Positions 28,950-36,239 of a stretch of DNA of 36,239 bases are shown here, piece by piece. A program made the position numbers and the translations under genes. The notes under the pieces were generated by a model. That model did no database searches. It was not told where the DNA came from and saw nothing but the letters and a program-made list of their open reading frames with translations. Every line of letters starts with the position of its first letter. Position 1 is the stretch's first letter. Source of the DNA: Syntrophobacterales bacterium (lineage in GTDB: Bacteria > Desulfobacterota > Syntrophia > Syntrophales > UBA2210); NCBI GenBank assembly GCA_021163105.1, contig JAGGXJ010000128.1, positions 1 through 36,239 on the forward strand. The letters are read 5' to 3'.

Positions 28950-29975
28950 CTATTTAACCAGCCCCTTCTCCCTGTAAAATTTAGCTGCGCCCGGATGAAG
29001 GGGAATCGCCACGCCGTCAAGCGCCGTGGCGAGGGTAACATCTCTACCCTTGGCATGGGCCTTCGCCATAATTTCAGCTCCACTCGGCGCCGCGGCAGCC
29101 TTGCCGCCCTTTTTACGCAGGACAAAAGATCCCTTGTCCCACAGCGCCTTTGTAAGATTGTAAACCATCTCTTCCGGAACGGCAGCATCAACAACCCACT
29201 GAGCCATTGTGGTGATGGTGGGAGTATCTGTATCCACCCCTTTGTAAGTGCCCGCAGGGATAACAACCTTAGCGTAGAAGGGATGCGCTTTGATGATCTT
29301 TGCTATGGTTTTGTCATCCAGCGGAACAAGTGTGATATCTGATGTTGTGGCCAGCTCTGTAACGGCTGCTGTGGGCCATCCCGCTGTAATGAATGCTACA
29401 TCGGCCTGCCTGTCTTTCAGCCTCTGGGTGGCGCCGGAAAAGCTGAGCCAGTCCACACCGGCGAAATCATCATAGGTAAGACCGAGACCCGCGAGAGTCG
29501 CCAGGCAGTCCACTTCGGTTCCACTTCCCCTGTCACCCGGGACCAGCTTCTTTCCCTTCAGATCCCCCCCGCTTTTTATACCGGCCCCCTCTCTGGCAAT
29601 GATCTGGATTGTCTCAGGGTAAAGAGAGGCGATGGCCCTCAGGTTTTTAACGGGTTTTCCATCAAATTGCTCGACCCCGTTATACGCATAGTAAGCAACA
29701 TTGTTCTGTACGAACCCCGATTCGATTTGGTGTGTCTTTATGAGGTTGCAATTCGCAACAGATGCGTTACCCGACTGTGCGGTAACAATAACATTGGGAA
29801 GTTTGTTGGACAGTGCCTGTGCCAGGACTCCTCCCAGGGGATAGTAAGTGCCACCCGTGCCACCTGTGGCAATCGCGAAGAAACTTTTCTTCGCCGCAAA
29901 CGACGGGCTGATAAAGACCATTGACAAAGCCACAATCAGCACAACAAACAGTACAAGGTTTCTCTTCTTAAACAT
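28950..29975 (-). CDS. TAXI-family TRAP transporter solute-binding receptor
   Basis: Signal peptide MFKKRNLVLFVVLIVALSMVFISPSFAAKK, then ATGGTGGTYYPLGGVLAQALS and AQSGNASVANCNLI. Start refined to the ATG at 29975. Confidence 0.93.
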   Translation of the reverse strand: MFKKRNLVLFVVLIVALSMVFISPSFAAKKSFFAIATGGTGGTYYPLGGVLAQALSNKLPNVIVTAQSGNASVANCNLIKTHQIESGFVQNNVAYYAYNGVEQFDGKPVKNLRAIASLYPETIQIIAREGAGIKSGGDLKGKKLVPGDRGSGTEVDCLATLAGLGLTYDDFAGVDWLSFSGATQRLKDRQADVAFITAGWPTAAVTELATTSDITLVPLDDKTIAKIIKAHPFYAKVVIPAGTYKGVDTDTPTITTMAQWVVDAAVPEEMVYNLTKALWDKGSFVLRKKGGKAAAAPSGAEIMAKAHAKGRDVTLATALDGVAIPLHPGAAKFYREKGLVK

Positions 29976-30066
29976 AATGCCTCTCCTTTCAGATAGTTTT
30001 ATTGCCTGATGTTTTCTTCCAACAGGACGCATACTGTTTAAAGAATAAAATATCTAAAGGTCATTG

Positions 30067-31287
30067 TCAATGTTTTTCAGGCAACCAGCCCTTTAATCCC
30101 CACAACAGAGAACCCATCGCCAGAACACTGATAAAGGCAGAAACAGACCCGACAGCCCAGATGCCTCCGGCCATCCATACCGGCCCTCCGATCAGCGCCC
30201 CCGCCATACGTCCCAGGCCGGCCGCCGCCAGAACGCCGGACATCATCGTTGCGCGGGCGCCGGGCAGGACTTCGGTGCAAAGGGAGAGAAAGGAGACGAT
30301 GGAAAACTCGACGGCGATAAAAACGACAAACAACGTCACCATGGCCATACAAAAAGTATCTCCGAACAACGGGAGCGCCATATAACTTGCACCCGACAAT
30401 AACAGCCCGATAATCACGGAGCGTCGCAGGCCCAGCCGATCGGCCAGAAAAGCCGTCAGACCCTCTCCGGATAATTCAGCGATACCGATAACAATTGTCG
30501 TCATTCCCAGGGTTACAATGTCCAGGCTAAATGCATCCTCCAGCCATGCCCCGTACACAACAAAGAAATTGTCGTTGGCGGCGCTGATAAAAAACGCGAA
30601 ACCAAGTATCTTCAGTGCGGTCTTTTCATGTCCCAACTGCCGCAGCGCGGCCCAGTAATCGGTTTGTTTGCCGGCAGTTCCTGATTTACGCTGATCACCG
30701 GGGATAAGTATCGCGATGGCAGCCATCCCTGCCAGGCCCAGCCCCCCCAGCAGGAAGAAGGGTGAGCGCCATCCCAGATGCGCTATGATGAAGCCGGCGG
30801 CGGGAATTCCTATCAACGAACTGCCCGCCCAGGCGGTTTCCATGATCCCTATTACCATCCCCCGCCTGTGGAAGGGAACACGCTGTCCTACATATGCCTG
30901 TATTGCCGGATCGAAGATGGCCTTGCCGAGACCTGCCATAAGCAGGGCAACCAGCACAACGCCATAGAATGGCAGAAAACCGGCAACCAGCATTCCTCCC
31001 GCCAGCAACCCCATACCCGCCAGCAGCATACGTCTGTATCCCCATTTATCTCCGGCAGGTCCGAACAGGGGACTCAGTATGCCTGACAGCTGATTGACGG
31101 CGATCAGAGAAGTAACCGCCTCCAGTGGAACTCCCATGCCGCGTCCAAGCACGGGCGCGAAGGGATAGGGGAAACGCCTGGCAAGGTTCAGAAGGAGCCG
31201 GCATAAAGTGGCTGTTCCGATCCTCCAGGCCAGGCGGGGATTGTTGTTTTCAGGTGTGGCAAGCGCCGGTTTGGATATAAGACTCAC
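30067..31287 (-). CDS. MFS transporter
   Basis: 406 aa, about 12 hydrophobic segments, GPAGDKWGYRRML motif between TM2 and TM3. Confidence 0.88.
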   Translation of the reverse strand: MSLISKPALATPENNNPRLAWRIGTATLCRLLLNLARRFPYPFAPVLGRGMGVPLEAVTSLIAVNQLSGILSPLFGPAGDKWGYRRMLLAGMGLLAGGMLVAGFLPFYGVVLVALLMAGLGKAIFDPAIQAYVGQRVPFHRRGMVIGIMETAWAGSSLIGIPAAGFIIAHLGWRSPFFLLGGLGLAGMAAIAILIPGDQRKSGTAGKQTDYWAALRQLGHEKTALKILGFAFFISAANDNFFVVYGAWLEDAFSLDIVTLGMTTIVIGIAELSGEGLTAFLADRLGLRRSVIIGLLLSGASYMALPLFGDTFCMAMVTLFVVFIAVEFSIVSFLSLCTEVLPGARATMMSGVLAAAGLGRMAGALIGGPVWMAGGIWAVGSVSAFISVLAMGSLLWGLKGWLPEKH

Positions 31288-31315
31288 TGCTTTTTCAATT
31301 TACCCCCGGGGAACT

Positions 31316-32647
31316 TCACAACTTTTTCTCCAGAATCTGGGCTGCTGTATGAATCATATCCCATGCCCCGCTAAAGGATGGACTATAGGCGAGATCCATA
31401 TATCCTATCTCGTCGAGTTCCATACCCGACCACAGACACGCGGACAGAGTGTTGATACGGCTTACCGCCCCGCTCTGTCCAACCGCCTGAGCGCCCAGCA
31501 GTCTTCCCGAATCTCTGTCGGCGATCAGTTTAAGTCCAAGTTTTTGCCCTCTGTTCATGGAACGCGCTACGGGACTTCCCCAGATTATATTGCCTGCGGG
31601 AGAATATCCGCTTTTCTCCGCCTCCTTCTCATCGAGACCGGTCATGGCAACTTCCAGGCCAAACATTTTAAAGGATTGAGCGCCCACAATTCCGGGAAAT
31701 ACCATGGGATATCCGGCAATATTACGGCCGGCTACCCGTCCCTGTTTGTTCGCCATATCCCCCAGAGGGGTATACACCCATTTTTTGCTCATTCGGTTAT
31801 ATGATTCGCAGCAGTCTCCAACGGCAAATATCTCCTCGCGTGATGTATGCTGCGAAGAATCCACACTGATGGCGCCGGATTTGCCTGTCGTAAGACCCGC
31901 TTCACGCGCCAGCCGGGTATTTGGTTTTACACCCAGGGCGAATATGATAATGTCGGTTTCTATTTCCCCCTCGCTGGTAACCAGGCACAATCCCCTTGCG
32001 CCCTTCTCAACGGCAACGGGAGAGTTATGGGCGACAAAGGATACCCCGTTTCCCGTAAGCTCCTCCAGCACCACCCCGGAAAATACCGGGTCCCACTTCC
32101 TGACCGGAAGCTCGCCCCTGTACACGATACTCGTCTCAAGGCCGATATTTCTCAGTGCCTCGCTCATCTCCATCGCGATAAATCCGGCCCCGACTATCAC
32201 CGCCCTTCGGCAGCTGTTATCCTTTATATATTCCCTGATGTTGATGCCGTCACGCAGGTTCTTCAGGGTAAAAACTCCCTCCCGCGTCGTGCCCGGTATG
32301 TCGGGCAGGGTTGCCTCGGCGCCGGTTCCCATGACAAGGAGATCGTATGGCAGCCCTTCACCATTCGCCAGAAGAACCTCTCCCCTGTCGGCCTCAATGC
32401 CTTCAACGCGGGTATCAAGCCTCACTCTTATCCCTGTTTCCTCAAATTTTTCGGGGGTTCTCGCGATAAGCTTTTTCGGGTCTTTGATTACATCGCCGAT
32501 GTAATAGGGCATAGGTCAGGCGGCATATGAAACAAATTCACCTCTCTCCAGCATAGTCACATCCAGGGATGGATTTCTCCTCTTTGCCTCCGCGGCGGCG
32601 GAAGGTCCCCCCGCGCCGCCTCCGACCACTACCAGTTTTTTATTCAT
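31316..32647 (-). CDS. Selenocysteine-containing CoA-disulfide reductase / NADH oxidase-like FAD-dependent oxidoreductase (TGA at 32516..32518 read as Sec)
   Basis: MNKKLVVVGGGAGGPSAAAEAKRRNPSLDVTMLERGEFVSYAA-[TGA]-P-MPYYIGDVIKDPKK... The N-terminal FAD motif and the C-terminal 398-aa ORF are in the same frame, separated only by TGA where this family has its active-site Cys. GGAGA RBS upstream of the ATG at 32647. Confidence 0.87.
32487..32505 (-). promoter_or_regulatory. Candidate bacterial SECIS element
   Basis: ATTACATC-GGC-GATGTAAT, 8 bp perfect stem with GGC loop; the loop begins 19 nt after the UGA, within the geometry accepted for bacterial SECIS. Confidence 0.75.
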
Positions 32648-33477
32648 CTGTTTTCTCCATGTTCTTTTTTTACAAGCATAACAATAATACCGAAGATAAT
32701 CATCACGAGACAGAGTATCTGCCCCATACTGAGTATCCCGGTGACAAAACCCACCTGGGGATCCGGCTGTCTGAAAAATTCGATGCAAAAACGCACGGCT
32801 CCATAACCGATAAGATACAGGCACAACAGAAATCCGTCAAACCGGCTTTTTTTTCTGATACCCCACAGGAGCGCGAAGAGAAATATGCCCTCAAAAAAGG
32901 CCTCGTAAAGCTGTGACGGGTGCCGAAGCCGGAGAAGCGGATCCAGGGGAAAATACATTCCCCACCATACATCCGTTACGCGCCCGTACAGTTCACCGTT
33001 CAGAAAATTTCCGATCCTCCCGAACATATAACCGAGCGGTATCGCGGGGCAGAAAAGGTCCGCGAATTGCCAGAAATTTATCGCGCGCCTCCGGCAGAAC
33101 CAGACAGATGCCAGAACAATACCCGCAAGACCGCCATGGTACGACATGCCGCTGATTCCGATAAACCGGAACCCGGCTGAAATGTCAAATGGAAATATAA
33201 TATAAAGGGGATGCGCCGCGTAGTATTCAAGATTATAGAAGAGGACATATCCCAGCCGTGCCCCTGTCAGAAGCCCCACTATCGCCCATACAAAATAGTC
33301 CTGGATGGTTTCCTTCGACCAGCCGATACCCTCGTCATTTATTCTATAGATAACAAGGGAATAGATAATGAGGAAAGCTATAAGGTACATAAGCCCGTAG
33401 TAACGGATCTGAAATGAACCTATTTCCAGAAACGCCGGGTTGATATGTTCAGGAATATGCTGCCAGAAATCGACCAA
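32644..33477 (-). CDS. lgt: Prolipoprotein diacylglyceryl transferase
   Basis: Lgt family motifs YYGLMYLIAFL, SGMSYHGGLAG, GRIGNFLNGELYG. Probable TTG start at 33477 (LVDFWQHIPEHINPAFLEIG); stop overlaps the next gene's start (ATGA). Confidence 0.9.
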   Translation of the reverse strand: MVDFWQHIPEHINPAFLEIGSFQIRYYGLMYLIAFLIIYSLVIYRINDEGIGWSKETIQDYFVWAIVGLLTGARLGYVLFYNLEYYAAHPLYIIFPFDISAGFRFIGISGMSYHGGLAGIVLASVWFCRRRAINFWQFADLFCPAIPLGYMFGRIGNFLNGELYGRVTDVWWGMYFPLDPLLRLRHPSQLYEAFFEGIFLFALLWGIRKKSRFDGFLLCLYLIGYGAVRFCIEFFRQPDPQVGFVTGILSMGQILCLVMIIFGIIVMLVKKEHGENR

Positions 33478-33544
33478 AAATGTGCCCCCACTTTTTGATA
33501 TGTTGTTATCACAAAAACACGAAAAAAGATTATATAAAAGCTTT

Positions 33545-33604
33545 ATCACGAAAGCACGAAGATACGAAATCACGAGAGTAAAGCTTCTAATTCTTTTGCC
33601 ATTT
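33545..33604. repeat. Dispersed intergenic repeat, copy 2
   Basis: ATCACGAAAGCACGAA ... AATTCTTTTGCCATTT, shared with 15079..15156. Confidence 0.5.
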
Positions 33605-33630
33605 TTGCAAGAATTTTACAACTAAGACGT

Positions 33631-33762
33631 TGTCGTAAAAGGCTCTAACAGCTTGTCATTTCGAGTGAAACTAGAAATCTTTTCAGTGTAACATCTTGTA
33701 AATATAAGATTTCTCCCCGCGGTCGAAATGACAGATCCGCCGGGTTCTACTTTTTACGAATG
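33631..33762. repeat. MITE-like element, copy B
   Basis: Outer arms GTCGTAAAAGGCT / TACTTTTTACGAA; inner arms GTCATTTCGAGTGAAACTAGAAATCTT...TAAGATTTCTCCCCGCGGTCGAAATGAC (33655..33732). Confidence 0.75.
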
Positions 33763-33775
33763 CGCCAACATTGTC

Positions 33776-35392
33776 TTAAATGTTGTTTTCCAGCCTTTCA
33801 AGCAGCGGGGGAAGGGTTCCCGGGTCCAGCGCCGATATGGGGATCGCGTCGAATCTGCGGCACAGGTTGTCCAGGATATCCCTGTCGGGGAAGAGGTCCA
33901 CCTTGTTGAATACGCAGATGCACTTCTTTCTGCTCAGGTCAAGTTCCTCCAGTATCTTTTCCACCGACAGTATCTGTTCCTCAAAGCCCGGATTGCTCAC
34001 ATCTATGACATGGAGGAGCAGGTCGGCCTCATTCAGTTCCTCCAGCGTCGCGCGGAAGGCGGAGGCAAGCTCTTTCGGGAGATTCCTTATGAAGCCCACC
34101 GTGTCCGTGATGATCGCCTCCCTGTCGCGCGGGAAGCGGAGCCTTGAGCTCTTCGGATCGAGTGTGGCAAAGAGGAGATTTTCAGTCAGGACGCTGCTCT
34201 TTGTCAGCGCGTTCAGGAGTGTGGATTTTCCCGTGTTGGTATAGCCGATAATGGAGATGACGGGAAGCGCCCTCTTCTGCCTGAGCCGCCGCCGCTGGCT
34301 CCTTCCCTTCTGCACGTTTCTCAGTTCTCTCTTCAGGCGGCCGATCCTGTCCCTCGCCCGGCGCCGGTTAATTTCGAGCTTTGTCTCTCCCGGGCCGGTG
34401 CCGCCAATACCTCCGGTGAGACGGGACATAGCGGTGTTCTTTGTCGCGAGCCGGGGGAGGAGGTACTGCATCTGTGCAAGCTCCACCTGTATTTTCCCCT
34501 CGCGGCTGTGGGCGCGCCGGGCGAAGATGTCCAGTATCAATTGAGACCGGTCTATCACCTTCAGCTCGGTAAAATCGGTGATGGAGCGCACCTGGGCGGG
34601 GGAGAGTTCATGATCGAAGATCAGGAGGTTGGCGCCGATCTGAAGCGCCCTTATGACCAGGTCGGAAAGCCTGCCTCTTCCCATGAGGTACTTTGGATCG
34701 TATTTGTTCCGGTGCTGTATAACGGAGTCAAATACCTCGACGCCGGAGGATCTTGCTAATTCCCGTAACTCCTCTATGGATGCCTCGCTGTCGAACAGGG
34801 GATTTGTCTCGACGCGTATCAGGATGGCCCGTTCGGTGGAATCCACCCTTCTGGAGCTCTGTCTTCGCGCGAACTGTTCATCCAGGGCCTGTATGAATTT
34901 AAGGAAATTCAGGTCTGTTTCCAAGACAGGGACGGGGTCCATCAGGAGCCAGTATTCTCCCCCCGGATTTTCGGGGATCAGGTGCGCTGTGTGCATCATG
35001 CCGGGAAGTCCGTCCTCTCCGGCCTCGATGGCCGAGATCATGTCTAAGCGCAGGAGCGCGAGGTCGGTCAGGTCATCCCCGGTCAGCCTCTCTCCGTCAA
35101 GATGGGTATGGATGAGACGCAGGCCTTTCAGGCGCGCGGAGGATGATCTGAAACCCCCGAGATCAGGGATAACGATCTGCCTGTGGTCTCCGACGATCAC
35201 GTACAGAACTTCTCCCCGGCGGCTGACCAGGATGCCTGCCTGACGGTTTACGCGGCGCGAGATTGCGGCAAGACTCCTCGCTAACTCACGGGTGACAATC
35301 CGCTCCGGGGGTATCCTCCTCCGGTAAAACCGCTGGAGTTCCCTGATCTCACCCGCCTTCAGGCCGGTGGTGTTTCCGTGGAGTTTGTTTAT
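33776..35392 (-). CDS. hflX: GTPase HflX (probable ATA start at 35392; ORF-track start is GTG at 35200)
   Basis: G1 GYTNTGKSTLLNAL, DTVGFIRNLP, HflX motif GRGRLSDLVIRALQIGANLLIFDHELSPAQVR. HflX-like N-terminal sequence INKLHGNTTGLKAGEIRELQRFYRRRIPPERIVTRELARSLAAISRRVNRQAGILVSRRGEVLY continues in frame upstream of 35200. Confidence 0.92.
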   Translation of the reverse strand: MNKLHGNTTGLKAGEIRELQRFYRRRIPPERIVTRELARSLAAISRRVNRQAGILVSRRGEVLYVIVGDHRQIVIPDLGGFRSSSARLKGLRLIHTHLDGERLTGDDLTDLALLRLDMISAIEAGEDGLPGMMHTAHLIPENPGGEYWLLMDPVPVLETDLNFLKFIQALDEQFARRQSSRRVDSTERAILIRVETNPLFDSEASIEELRELARSSGVEVFDSVIQHRNKYDPKYLMGRGRLSDLVIRALQIGANLLIFDHELSPAQVRSITDFTELKVIDRSQLILDIFARRAHSREGKIQVELAQMQYLLPRLATKNTAMSRLTGGIGGTGPGETKLEINRRRARDRIGRLKRELRNVQKGRSQRRRLRQKRALPVISIIGYTNTGKSTLLNALTKSSVLTENLLFATLDPKSSRLRFPRDREAIITDTVGFIRNLPKELASAFRATLEELNEADLLLHVIDVSNPGFEEQILSVEKILEELDLSRKKCICVFNKVDLFPDRDILDNLCRRFDAIPISALDPGTLPPLLERLENNI

Positions 35393-35420
35393 GGTGTGGC
35401 TCCTTCTTCCCGGGTGGATG

Positions 35421-35457
35421 AAAAAAGGCCCCGGAGCAATATCCCCCGGGGCCTTTT
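35421..35457 (-). terminator. Rho-independent terminator downstream of the porin gene
   Basis: GGCCCCGG...CCGGGGCC stem; minus strand followed by TTTTTT. Confidence 0.8.
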
Positions 35458-35486
35458 CAGTTCAACTCAGTTAATGAGCGTCAGCC

Positions 35487-36239
35487 TTAGAATTTCAACG
35501 TCAGTTTGTTCACGACGAGATAGTTGTCGTCGATATCAGCATTCGAGTCGTTACCTTTGTAGTAGTCGCCTGTCCAGAGATAGCCGAAGCCGACCTGATA
35601 GGAGAGATTGTCATAGATCTTGTATATTCCCTCTATGTCAAACTCGAGACCGTAATCGTCATCGACGTAACCTGCCGGTTTTTCATCCGCCTTGGCATAG
35701 GTCAGAGATCCCCTGACGGTCAGCTTGTCCATCGTGGTTCCGGTGAATGCCTGGATCAGCATCGCGTTGGACATCGCGGAACCGGTGCCGCCACCAACAA
35801 CTGTTCCCATGTTCCCCATCCATTTGTGGAGATTGTAGTTCCAGAGGATCAGGCAGGGATCCCAGTCAGCGCCGCCGCTGGCTCCGGATTCATCCTCATC
35901 GTTAGTAGCAGGATCATTACCGGATACCCAGCCGAACTGGCCGCCGATATAGGCGCCGCCGAGGTTGTACTTGGCATAGAGATACGCGTTGTATCCCTTA
36001 TAGTCCATATTAGTCCCGGATCCATCATGCTCCTTCTCGCCCCAGGTGACATTCGCCTCACCCTCGAGGTAGAGGTCGCCGAAGGTCGCCTTGAAATAGG
36101 GTACCAGAGAGTTTTTCCAGTAAGTTTTCAAACTAGGATCACTCGCGATCCTAGCGTAACCGTCGAGAAGGCCGACCTGGCCCCAGTCGGTTTTATAGAT
36201 GGCGCCAAGATAGTAATAGTCGGTGTCCTGGTCGGTTAC
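35487..36239 (-). CDS. Outer-membrane beta-barrel porin-like protein, N-terminus beyond the window
   Basis: Open frame to the window edge (VTDQDTDYYYLGAIYKTDWGQVGLLDGYARIASDPSLKTYWKN...), alternating beta-strand pattern, C-terminal aromatic ...NKLTLKF. Confidence 0.7.
   Translation of the reverse strand, partial: VTDQDTDYYYLGAIYKTDWGQVGLLDGYARIASDPSLKTYWKNSLVPYFKATFGDLYLEGEANVTWGEKEHDGSGTNMDYKGYNAYLYAKYNLGGAYIGGQFGWVSGNDPATNDEDESGASGGADWDPCLILWNYNLHKWMGNMGTVVGGGTGSAMSNAMLIQAFTGTTMDKLTVRGSLTYAKADEKPAGYVDDDYGLEFDIEGIYKIYDNLSYQVGFGYLWTGDYYKGNDSNADIDDNYLVVNKLTLKF

Noticed and set aside
31296-31318. Second TGA read-through at the C-terminus of the oxidoreductase
   Set aside because: TGA at 31316-31318 lies at the expected family C-terminus (YSPSFSGAWDMIHTAAQILEKKL); taken as a normal stop.
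31704-32530. Long plus-strand ORFs (31704..32504, 31847..32530)
   Set aside because: Antisense shadows of the oxidoreductase; low-complexity Ser/Pro/Arg-rich composition and no recognisable domains.
32516-32824. 102-aa ORF ending ...ERGEFVSYAA as a separate gene
   Set aside because: Its first 59 residues are antisense-free out-of-frame lgt sequence; the last 43 residues are the true N-terminus of the Sec-containing oxidoreductase. Not an independent protein.
33510-33580. Repeated CACGAAA units considered as a CRISPR or tandem array
   Set aside because: Units are short (7-10 bp), irregularly spaced and have no spacer-like uniform intervals; better explained as a dispersed intergenic repeat.

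Overview
A 36.2-kb chromosomal window that looks like a Desulfobacterota (deltaproteobacterial) anaerobe or syntroph; this is inferred from gene content, and no rRNA or tRNA is present. It carries several acyl-CoA and propionate metabolism modules: acyl-CoA dehydrogenase, 3-hydroxyacyl-CoA dehydrogenase and crotonase; a FabD-like acyltransferase; a GctAB-type CoA transferase; methylmalonyl-CoA mutase with MeaB; propionyl-CoA synthetase; methylmalonyl-CoA epimerase; and a KorDABC 2-oxoacid:ferredoxin oxidoreductase. Downstream are a KamA-like radical SAM enzyme, a TAXI-TRAP transporter operon coupled to a 2,4-diaminopentanoate-dehydrogenase-like gene, an MFS transporter, lgt, hflX and a truncated outer-membrane porin. 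The strongest finding is that the CoA-disulfide-reductase/NADH-oxidase-like gene at 31316..32647 (-) is split by an in-frame TGA exactly at the expected redox-active cysteine (VSYAA-U-PMPYYIGD). An 8-bp perfect hairpin with a GGC loop sits 11-29 nt after the TGA, so this is very likely a selenoprotein with a bacterial SECIS. It is missed by the ORF track, and its start overlaps the lgt stop (ATGA). Other points of interest: hflX appears to lack a canonical start and may use ATA; three related ~130-bp MITE-like elements with nested inverted repeats; a perfect 17-bp inverted repeat in a long intergenic region; a palindrome inside a promoter-like sequence between the mce and kor genes; and a likely 3' remnant of an IS200/IS605 tnpB at the left edge.
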